Positions 8,901 through 15,835 of a stretch of 64,000 nt of DNA are shown here, piece after piece. The stretch is from JAGRGG01 sp965217265. Lineage in GTDB: Bacteria > Pseudomonadota > Alphaproteobacteria > Geminicoccales > Geminicoccaceae. A model generated the notes under the pieces. That model was not told where the DNA came from, made no database searches, and saw nothing but the letters and a program-made list of their open reading frames with translations. The first letter of the stretch is position 1, and each line of letters begins with the position of its first letter. The stretch covers positions 1 through 64,000 of the forward strand of contig CBDCHP010000003.1 of assembly GCA_965217265.1 (NCBI GenBank). Reading direction: 5' to 3'. The position numbers were made by a program, and so were the translations under genes.

Positions 8901-9076
8901 CGTCATCGCTCCAATCGCCGTCATGGCACCGCCCACTTTCGGGCGGCGGGGGACGTGCGGCAAGGGAGACACAGACAATCATGCCTTAAAAGCGGCTAAA
9001 TCCGTCTCGCCAACGCGATCATCACCCGTTTGAACGCCCTACGATGTGTTCGATCTAGCCGCGAAAGGGCGTCAGG

Positions 9077-10639
9077 ATGGATAGAGAGGCGACGGCACGG
9101 CGCGGCGGCAGGTTGGCGCGGCACGAGCGGCGGCGGCAGGGGCTGGACCCGGCCGAGCGCCCGGTGCGGCCGGGGCTGGAGGGTGGGCTCTACCGGCCCT
9201 TGAGCCAGGCTCAGGTCGAGACCGTGCACGCGGCGGCGCTGGAGGTCCTGGACACGATCGGCCTCGCCGATGCGATCCCGTCCTGCGTCGCCGCCTGCAC
9301 GCGCAAGGGGGCCCGCCTGAACGATTCCGGTCGCCTGTGCTTTCCGCCGGCCCTCATCGAGAACACGCTCAAAGCCGCGGCTCGGCGCTTCGCGCTGCAC
9401 GGCCAAGCACCCGGGCACGACCTCGACCTCAGCGGCAAGAAGGTTCATTTCGGCACGGCCGGTGCTGCCGTCCACGTCGCCGACTTCGAGCGGCGCGCCT
9501 ACCGCGAATCGACCCTGAGCGACCTCTACGACGCCGCCCGCGTCGGCGACGCACTCGACCACATCCACTTCTTCCAGCGCACGCTGGTCGCCCGCGACCT
9601 CGCCGACCCGTTCGAACTCGACCTCAACACCGCCTACGCCTGCATCAAAGGCACGACCAAGCACGTCGGCACGTCCTTCGTCACGCCGGAGAACCTGCAA
9701 GGGACGATGCCGCTGTTGCACGCGATCGCAGGATCCGAGGCGGCGTGGCGGGCGCGGCCCTTCGTCAGCCTCTCCTGCTGCTTCGTCGTGCCGCCCTTGA
9801 AGTTCGCCGTCGACGCCTGCCGGACGCTGGAGGCGGCGGTCGAGGCCGGCATGCCGGTCCTCCTCCTCTCGGCGGGGCAGGCGGGCGCCACCTCGCCCGC
9901 GGCACTCGCCGGCACCGTCGTCGAGGAGGTGGCCGAATGTCTGGCCGGCCTCGTCTACGTCAACGCACTCAAGGAAGGCCACCCCGCCATCTTCGGCCCC
10001 TGGCCGTTCGTCTCGGACCTGCGCACCGGTGCCATGTCGGGCGGCAGCGGCGAGCAGGCGCTGCTCTCGGCGGCCTGCGCCCAGATGGGCCAGTTCTACG
10101 ACCTGCCGACGGGCGTGCCGTCCGGCATGAGCGACGCCAAGCTGCCCGACGTGCAATCGGGGCTGGAGAAGGGCCTGAACCACGCGCTGGTCGCCAACGC
10201 CGGTCCGAACCTGATCTACGAGGCGGCGGGAATGCAGGCGTCCCTGCTCGGCTTCAGCTTCGAGAGCCTGGTCATCGACAACGACACGATCGGCATGGCG
10301 CTGCGGACCTTGAAGGGCATCGCGCTCGGTGCCGATGCGCTCTCGATCGAGACGATGCGCGAGGCCTGCACGCGCGGTCCCGGACACTACTTAGGCACCG
10401 AGCAGACCCTGCGCTTGATGCAAAGCGAGTACCTCTACCCGGCACTCGCCGATCGGATGAGCCCGAAGGAGTGGGACGAGGCCGGCAACCCCGACATGCT
10501 GACCAGGGCCAAGCGGCGGGTGCACGACCTCTTGACGAACCATGTGCCGGATCACATCGCGCCTAGCCTCGACCGCGACCTGCGGCGGCGCTTTCCGATC
10601 CGGCTGCGACATGCGACACCCGCGGCGGAGGTGGCCTGA
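9077..10639 (+). CDS. MttB-superfamily (trimethylamine/glycine betaine-type) methyltransferase, non-pyrrolysine
   Basis: 520 residues of the trimethylamine methyltransferase superfamily (TIM barrel), full length and without any in-frame UAG, so it is not a pyrrolysine protein. Recognisable blocks include HFGTAGAAVHVAD, GTTKHVGTSF and SGMSDAKLPD. Anaerobic members such as MtgB move a methyl group from glycine betaine to a corrinoid protein. Many aerobic alphaproteobacteria carry such genes without a proven reaction. The stop overlaps the start of a dimethylglycine dehydrogenase-like gene, which makes a quaternary amine such as glycine betaine a reasonable substrate. No cognate corrinoid protein gene is in the window. 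Confidence 0.82.
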   Translation: MDREATARRGGRLARHERRRQGLDPAERPVRPGLEGGLYRPLSQAQVETVHAAALEVLDTIGLADAIPSCVAACTRKGARLNDSGRLCFPPALIENTLKAAARRFALHGQAPGHDLDLSGKKVHFGTAGAAVHVADFERRAYRESTLSDLYDAARVGDALDHIHFFQRTLVARDLADPFELDLNTAYACIKGTTKHVGTSFVTPENLQGTMPLLHAIAGSEAAWRARPFVSLSCCFVVPPLKFAVDACRTLEAAVEAGMPVLLLSAGQAGATSPAALAGTVVEEVAECLAGLVYVNALKEGHPAIFGPWPFVSDLRTGAMSGGSGEQALLSAACAQMGQFYDLPTGVPSGMSDAKLPDVQSGLEKGLNHALVANAGPNLIYEAAGMQASLLGFSFESLVIDNDTIGMALRTLKGIALGADALSIETMREACTRGPGHYLGTEQTLRLMQSEYLYPALADRMSPKEWDEAGNPDMLTRAKRRVHDLLTNHVPDHIAPSLDRDLRRRFPIRLRHATPAAEVA

Positions 10640-13056
10640 TGGAACGGTTCGACGTCGTCGTCATCGGCGGGGGTGCCGTCGGCTGCTCGGCCCTCTACCA
10701 CTTGGCCAAGCGCGGGTGGCGCGACGTCCTCCTGCTCGAAGCCGACGAGTTGACCTCCGGCTCGACGTGGCACGCGGCGGGCAACTGCCCGACCTTCTCC
10801 GCATCCTGGGGCATGATGCGGCTGCAACGCTATTCGGCCGACCTGTTCGCGCGCCTAGGCGACGAGGTCGACTACCCGATCACCTACCACCGCACCGGCT
10901 CCTTACGCCTCGCCTTGACACAAGCGCGCGTCGACGAGTTCCGCCACGTCGCCGGCATGGCGCGCGCCAACGGCCTCGCCTACGAGGTGATCGGGCCCGA
11001 GGAGGCCGTCGGGCGCTACCCGTACCTGGAGACCGACGGTCTCTTAGGCGTCTTGTGGGACCCGATGGACGGCGACATCGACCCTTCACAGCTGACCCAG
11101 GCCTACGCCAAGGGTGCCCGCGACCTCGGCGCCAAAGTGCGCCGGGGCGTCAAGGTGACCGGCCTCAGGCAGGACGGGCGGGGGTGGATCGTCGCGACGC
11201 CGACGGGCGAGATCCGAGCCGGCGCCGTGGTCAACGCCGCCGGCTACCGTGCCGCTGAGGTCATGGCTCTTCTGGGCCGGCACCTGCCGACGGTGGTCAT
11301 GGCGCACCAGTACCTCGTCAGCGAGGACGTGCCGGAACTGGTCGGGCGCGAGGAGAAGCTGCCGCTGCTCCGCGATCCCGACACCTCCTACTACCTGCGC
11401 CAGGAGCGCGACGGCCTCTTGCTCGGCCCCTACGAGTGGCAGGCGACGCCGATGTGGCAGGACGCCATCCCGAAGAGCTTCGCCTACGGGCTGTTCGAGG
11501 ACGACCTCGACCGGCTGGAGCCCTACATCGAGGCCGCGTGCGCCCGCGTGCCGCTCCTGGCCCAAGCCGGGATCAAGCGGGTCGTCAACGGCCCGATCCC
11601 CTACGCGCCCGACGGCAACCCCTACGTCGGCCCCGCACCGGGCCTGCACAACTTTCACCACGCCAACACCTTCAGCTTCGGCATCGCCCAGTCGGGCGGC
11701 GCCGGCAAAGCCTTGGCCGAGTGGGTGATCGACGGCCGGCCGGAATGGGACCTCTGGGGCCTCGACCCGCGCCGCTACACGGGCTACGCCACCAAGACTT
11801 TCACGACCGCGAAGGCGATCGAGGTCTACCAGAACGAGTACGCGCAGAGCTTCCCGAACGAGGAGCGCCTCGCCGGCCGGCCCCTGCGCACCTCGCCGCT
11901 CTACCACCGCCTGGCCCAGAAAGGCGCCCGCTTCGGCGTCCGCGCCGGCTGGGAGCGCGCGGCCTACTTCGACCCGAACGGCGTCGTCGGGAAGGACGGG
12001 CCGCATTTTCGCCGCGATCGACCGTGGTTCCCCTTGGTGGCCGAGGAGGTGGCGGCGGTGCGGGAGGGTGTGGGCGTGCTCGACCTGCCGGGCTTCACCA
12101 AATTCGTGGTCGAGGGCCCCGGCGCCGAGGCGTTCCTCGACCGGATCTTGTGCTCGCGCCTGCCAAAACTCGGCCGCGTCGCGCTCGCCTACGCCCTCGA
12201 TGCGAACGGCAAGGTCTGGAGCGAGTTCACCGTGACGCGCCTCGCGCACGATTACTTCTACTTGATCGCCGCCGCCGGGGCCGAATGGCACGACCTCGAC
12301 CTGTTGCGGGCCGACCTGCCGGACGATGGGTCGGTAAGCCTCAAAGACCTCTCGACCGCCTGGGGCACGCTCGTCGTCGCCGGTCCGAACAGCCGCGACC
12401 TCTTGCAGGGCCTGACGCCGGCCGATCTCTCCAACGCCGCCTTTCCCTGGCTCAGTGCCGTGTGGATCGACACCGACGTCGCCCCCGTCCTCGCCCTGCG
12501 CGTCAACTACGTCGGCGAACTCGGCTGGGAGCTGCACGCGCCGAGCGAGTACCTCGTTCCCCTCTACGCCCGCATCGAGGCCCTGGGCGCGCCGCTGGGC
12601 CTGCGCGACTTCGGCCTGTACGCGATGGACTCGATGCGGCTCGACAAGGGCTATCGCGGCTGGAAGACCGACCTTGAATCCGGCTACTCGCCCTTCGACG
12701 CCTCGCTGGATCGCTTCGTCGATCTCGCCAAACCCGACTTCGTCGGCAAGGCGGCCCTGCTGCACGAGCGCGAGAACGGCCCCGCGTGGCGCTTCGTGCC
12801 GCTGATCGTGGAGGAGCCCGGCGCGGCCGACGCGCCGTTCTGCGCATCGGTGTTCGACGGCGACGCGCGCGTCGGCCTCGTCACCTCGGGCGGCTGGAGC
12901 CACACGCTGAACGCCTCCCTGGCACTCGCCTACGTCCGCCCCCACCTCGCCGCCGAGGGTATGCGCCTCACGGTCGATATCCTGGGCGAGCGGTGCCCGG
13001 CGAGGGTGGCGCGCGAGCCGCCGTTCGATCCTGAGAACAAGCGGTTGCGGGAGTGA
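10639..13056 (+). CDS. FAD-dependent dehydrogenase with GcvT domain (dimethylglycine/sarcosine dehydrogenase-like)
   Basis: 805 residues from an ATG overlapping the MttB stop (TGATG). The N-terminal half is a DAO-type FAD domain (VVVIGGGAVGCSALYHL). It carries GSTWHAAG with His45, which corresponds to the covalent-FAD histidine of dimethylglycine and sarcosine dehydrogenases. The C-terminal half is a GcvT/aminomethyltransferase domain that would pass the one-carbon unit to tetrahydrofolate (YVGELGWELHAP, KGYRGWKTDL). Length is right for the family. Coupled to MttB, it likely continues demethylation of a betaine-derived amine. The exact N-methyl substrate cannot be read from sequence. A second paralogue lies at 15836. 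Confidence 0.85.
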   Translation: MERFDVVVIGGGAVGCSALYHLAKRGWRDVLLLEADELTSGSTWHAAGNCPTFSASWGMMRLQRYSADLFARLGDEVDYPITYHRTGSLRLALTQARVDEFRHVAGMARANGLAYEVIGPEEAVGRYPYLETDGLLGVLWDPMDGDIDPSQLTQAYAKGARDLGAKVRRGVKVTGLRQDGRGWIVATPTGEIRAGAVVNAAGYRAAEVMALLGRHLPTVVMAHQYLVSEDVPELVGREEKLPLLRDPDTSYYLRQERDGLLLGPYEWQATPMWQDAIPKSFAYGLFEDDLDRLEPYIEAACARVPLLAQAGIKRVVNGPIPYAPDGNPYVGPAPGLHNFHHANTFSFGIAQSGGAGKALAEWVIDGRPEWDLWGLDPRRYTGYATKTFTTAKAIEVYQNEYAQSFPNEERLAGRPLRTSPLYHRLAQKGARFGVRAGWERAAYFDPNGVVGKDGPHFRRDRPWFPLVAEEVAAVREGVGVLDLPGFTKFVVEGPGAEAFLDRILCSRLPKLGRVALAYALDANGKVWSEFTVTRLAHDYFYLIAAAGAEWHDLDLLRADLPDDGSVSLKDLSTAWGTLVVAGPNSRDLLQGLTPADLSNAAFPWLSAVWIDTDVAPVLALRVNYVGELGWELHAPSEYLVPLYARIEALGAPLGLRDFGLYAMDSMRLDKGYRGWKTDLESGYSPFDASLDRFVDLAKPDFVGKAALLHERENGPAWRFVPLIVEEPGAADAPFCASVFDGDARVGLVTSGGWSHTLNASLALAYVRPHLAAEGMRLTVDILGERCPARVAREPPFDPENKRLRE

Positions 13057-13065
13057 AGGTGATGC

Positions 13066-13199
13066 ACGCTTCGCGTCCGCCGCGCGGGGCTTCTTCTTTC
13101 TCTTTTTTGCTCTTGTCCGAGGCTGGCTTCGACGCTGAGGCCAGTTCGGGAACCAAAGCGAGAAAAAAGAAGGCCGCGCGTCCAGCGCACGCGAAGCGT
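13066..13199. repeat. Dispersed inverted-repeat element, copy A
   Basis: A 134-bp palindromic element starting 10 nt after the dehydrogenase stop. Its ends are ACGCTTCGCGTCCGC and the matching inverse GCGCACGCGAAGCGT. Inside these come a GCGCGGGGC block, a pyrimidine tract (left) and the complementary purine tract (right). The centre holds GAGGCTGGCTTCGACG. The same organisation recurs at 21385, 22356 and 28085. RNA from it would fold into one long hairpin followed by T-rich or A-rich stretches, so a bidirectional terminator or REP-like function is plausible. Confidence 0.85.
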
Positions 13200-13229
13200 G
13201 TATTTCACCTCTGCTATTAGGCTAACACC

Positions 13230-14858
13230 ATGCCCCGCCACACCTCAAAGCGCGGTCGTCCCAACATCCTCGTCGTCATGACCGACCAGTGGTCGGGCAC
13301 CCGCACGCGTTGGGCCGGGTGTTCGCACCTCAAGACGCCGCACATGGACCGCTTGGCCGAGCGCGCCGTCCTATTCGACAACGCGTACTGCGCCAGCCCC
13401 TTGTGCGCGCCGTCCCGCTTCGCCTTCATGTCGGGGCGCCTGCCGTCCAAGATCGCGGCCTACGACAACGCGAGCGAATTCCCCTCGATCGTCCCGACCT
13501 TCGCCCACTACCTGCGGCGCTCGGGCTATCGCACGGTCTTGTGCGGCAAGATGCACTTCGTCGGCGCCGACCAGTTGCACGGCTTCGAGGAGCGGCTGAC
13601 GACCGACGTGTACCCGGCCGACTTCGCCTGGACGCCCGACTGGCGCCACCCGGACGACCGCATCGCGTGGTGGTACCACAACCTCTTGCCCGTCAAGCAG
13701 GCGGGCGTCGCCGAGATCAGCAACCAACTGGCCTACGACGACGAGGTGGCGGCGCGGGCACGGCTTCGCCTCTACGACGCCGCACGCCGCGACGAGCGGC
13801 CGTGGCTGATGTGCGTCTCCTTCACCCACCCGCACGACCCCTACGCCTGCCGCAAGCGGTACTGGGACCTCTACGATCACGCCGCCGTTCCCATGCCGAA
13901 CGTCGGGCCGATCGTTTACGCCGACCTCGACCCGCACAGCCGGCGTCTGCATCGCGTCTCGGCGATGGACTATTTCGAGGTGACAGAAGAAGACGTGCGC
14001 CGCGCCCGCCACGCCTATGACGGGGCGCTCAGCTACCTGGACGAGCAAATCGGCGATCTCCTGCGCATCCTCGACGAGACGGGCCAAGCCGAGAACACCG
14101 TGATCGTGTTCACGAGCGACCACGGCGACATGCTGGGCGAGCGCGGCATGTGGTACAAGATGAGCTTCTTCGAGCCATCGTCCCGCGTGCCGCTCCTGAT
14201 CCACTGGCCGCACCGGTTCGAGCCGCAGCGGGTTGCGACCAACGTCTCCTTGCTCGATGTCCTGCCGACGCTGGTCGATCTCGCCGAGGGGGAGGGGGCG
14301 GGACCCAAAACGTTCGTCGAGCCCCTGGACGGGGAAAGCCTCGTGCCGCTGATGGAGGGCGGCAGGCTCGGGCGCGGCGATCGGATCACCACCGAGTTCA
14401 TGGCCGAGGGCGCGGTGGCGCCGATGGTGATGCTCAAAGACGGCGACTTGAAATACGTCCACTGCGAGGCCGATCCGCCACAACTGTTCGACCTCGCCAC
14501 GGACCCGCTCGAACTGACCAACCTCGCCACCGATCCGGCTTATGCCGGACGCCTCGCGATGTTCGCGGCCGAGGTCGTCATGCGCTACGACCTCGCCGAC
14601 CTCAAGGACCGGATCATGCACCACCAGCAGGTGCGGTTGATGGTGTCCGACGCGCTGCGCCAGGGCCGCTACGTGCCCTGGGATTACCAGCCGTTCACCG
14701 ACGAGTCGCGCCGCTTCATGCGCAATCATCTCGACCTGAACGAGGTCGAGGCGACGGCGCGCTTTCCGAGGGTGGCGGTGCCCGAACCGGCGGGTGCGAT
14801 CAAAGTTCGTCCTCGACCCCGGGCCAAAAGTCGTCGTCGAGCGCCTGCTCAATCGTGA
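13230..14858 (+). CDS. betC: Choline-sulfatase
   Basis: 542 residues. It hydrolyses choline-O-sulfate to choline and sulfate. The sulfatase signature C-A-P-S-R is present, with Cys59 as the residue converted to formylglycine, and the N-terminal metal-binding Asp (TDQ) is at 19. Family-specific blocks are CGKMHFVGADQLHGFEERL and, near the C terminus, the choline-sulfatase tail (ALRQGRYVPWDYQPFTDESR). No signal peptide is seen, consistent with a cytoplasmic enzyme fed by a choline sulfate or choline transporter. The choline ABC genes at 52-58 kb may serve it. Its 3' end overlaps the convergent DUF29 gene by 59 bp. Confidence 0.9.
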   Translation: MPRHTSKRGRPNILVVMTDQWSGTRTRWAGCSHLKTPHMDRLAERAVLFDNAYCASPLCAPSRFAFMSGRLPSKIAAYDNASEFPSIVPTFAHYLRRSGYRTVLCGKMHFVGADQLHGFEERLTTDVYPADFAWTPDWRHPDDRIAWWYHNLLPVKQAGVAEISNQLAYDDEVAARARLRLYDAARRDERPWLMCVSFTHPHDPYACRKRYWDLYDHAAVPMPNVGPIVYADLDPHSRRLHRVSAMDYFEVTEEDVRRARHAYDGALSYLDEQIGDLLRILDETGQAENTVIVFTSDHGDMLGERGMWYKMSFFEPSSRVPLLIHWPHRFEPQRVATNVSLLDVLPTLVDLAEGEGAGPKTFVEPLDGESLVPLMEGGRLGRGDRITTEFMAEGAVAPMVMLKDGDLKYVHCEADPPQLFDLATDPLELTNLATDPAYAGRLAMFAAEVVMRYDLADLKDRIMHHQQVRLMVSDALRQGRYVPWDYQPFTDESRRFMRNHLDLNEVEATARFPRVAVPEPAGAIKVRPRPRAKSRRRAPAQS

Positions 14859-15276
14859 AAGGGCACGTTTCGAAAAACGTCTTGAGCAACAGCCCTGTCT
14901 CGACCGCCGCCTCCTTGCGGACCCGTCGATAGGCTGCCGCGAACAATTCTTCTTGGCGCGGCTTGAGACCAGGATTTTCCATGAGATGCTCGACGGCATC
15001 GCCGCGCTCCCGCGCGATCGTTGCCCGCCAACCGCGTGACTGTAGGTTCGGCTGAAACTGCCACTTTAGCAGGTGCATCAGCAGCACGCGGTAGGACGAC
15101 CGCAGCTTCGCCGCCTGCTCGCGTCCCCTGCTCTCGATCTCCTCGGCGACGTTCGCCCAGTCGAGGGCCTCGGGGGTATTGACCCGCGCCTCGGCCGCGC
15201 GCCGCAGCGCCTCGGCTTGACGCCGCGTCCAGGTGTAGAAGTCGCGCTGGTAGAGGTCGGCGAGTTCGGTGCCCAT
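14800..15276 (-). CDS. DUF29 family protein (second of tandem pair)
   Basis: 158 residues of the DUF29 family, a small helical protein common in Alphaproteobacteria and Cyanobacteria with no established function. Recognised by LYQRDFYTWTRRQAEALRR, then ALDWANVAEEIES, LLMHLLKWQFQP and the C-terminal TIEQALDDDFWP. The ATG overlaps the stop of the upstream DUF29 gene (a GTG one codon earlier is also possible), so the pair is translationally coupled. Its last 59 bp are antisense to betC. Multiple DUF29 copies with tight spacing are common, and a toxin-antitoxin-like or mobile-element link has been suspected but is not shown here. Confidence 0.85.
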   Translation of the reverse strand: MGTELADLYQRDFYTWTRRQAEALRRAAEARVNTPEALDWANVAEEIESRGREQAAKLRSSYRVLLMHLLKWQFQPNLQSRGWRATIARERGDAVEHLMENPGLKPRQEELFAAAYRRVRKEAAVETGLLLKTFFETCPFTIEQALDDDFWPGVEDEL

Positions 15277-15743
15277 CACGCCTCCTCCGGCCAGAAATCG
15301 TCGTCGAGCGCCTGTTCGATCGTGAAAGGTGACATCTTGGGGAACGTCTCGATCGGCAGGCCAGCCTCTGCGGACGCTTGAACGCGGGCATCATCGTAAG
15401 CTTCGGCAAAGAGCGTCTTGCGACGTCGCTTGAGGCTAGGATTGTCGTTGATCGAGCGAAGCGCCCGACGGCGATGCTCGACGGCGCTGCCGCGCCAGGA
15501 GAACGAGCGTTGGTTGGGCTGGTAACGCCATTTGAGCAGGTGGAGGAGCGTCACCCGATAGGCGGAGCGCAGCTTCGAGACCTGCTCGCGTCCCATGTCT
15601 TCCACCTCTTCGGCGACGTTCGCCCAGTCGATCGCGTCAGGTGTGTTGACCCGTGCTCGCGCCGCGCGCCGCAGCGCCCCGGCTTGTCGTTGCGTCCAGG
15701 TGTAGAAGTCGCGCTCGTAGAGGTCGTCGAGATCGGTGCTCAT
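15276..15743 (-). CDS. DUF29 family protein (first of tandem pair)
   Basis: 155 residues, homologous to the adjacent DUF29 protein along its whole length: LYERDFYTWTQRQAGALRR, AIDWANVAEEVED, LLHLLKWRYQP and the terminal TIEQALDDDFWPE. The similarity at both ends points to a tandem duplication that has since diverged. The ATG at 15743 follows a 92-bp intergenic region shared with the divergent dehydrogenase gene, which contains a perfect TTGTCG-AA-CGACAA inverted repeat. Function is unknown. No membrane segment or signal is seen. Confidence 0.85.
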   Translation of the reverse strand: MSTDLDDLYERDFYTWTQRQAGALRRAARARVNTPDAIDWANVAEEVEDMGREQVSKLRSAYRVTLLHLLKWRYQPNQRSFSWRGSAVEHRRRALRSINDNPSLKRRRKTLFAEAYDDARVQASAEAGLPIETFPKMSPFTIEQALDDDFWPEEA

Positions 15744-15769
15744 GTCGGAAACGTAGCATTTTGCTGGCG

Positions 15770-15783
15770 TTGTCGAACGACAA
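15770..15783. promoter_or_regulatory. Inverted repeat TTGTCG-N2-CGACAA, candidate operator
   Basis: A perfect 6-bp inverted repeat with a 2-bp centre lies in the 92-bp divergent region between the DUF29 pair and the second demethylating dehydrogenase. Its form fits GntR-type repressor operators (TTGT...ACAA half-sites). No regulator gene is adjacent, so the assignment is inference from symmetry and position. Confidence 0.35.
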
Positions 15784-15835
15784 ATTCGGCAATAACCGGC
15801 ATGCTTGTAAACAGTGTCAAACCGGGAGGAAGAGC

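Noticed and set aside
9077..10639. A pyrrolysine-containing trimethylamine methyltransferase
   Set aside because: The reading frame is complete without any in-frame UAG, and no Pyl genes are nearby.
12930..13241. Short ORFs with Lys/Glu-rich sequences at 12930-13241, 21142-21540 and 22392-22616
   Set aside because: They run through the dispersed hairpin elements; the Lys/Glu runs come from the purine tract and are not conserved proteins.
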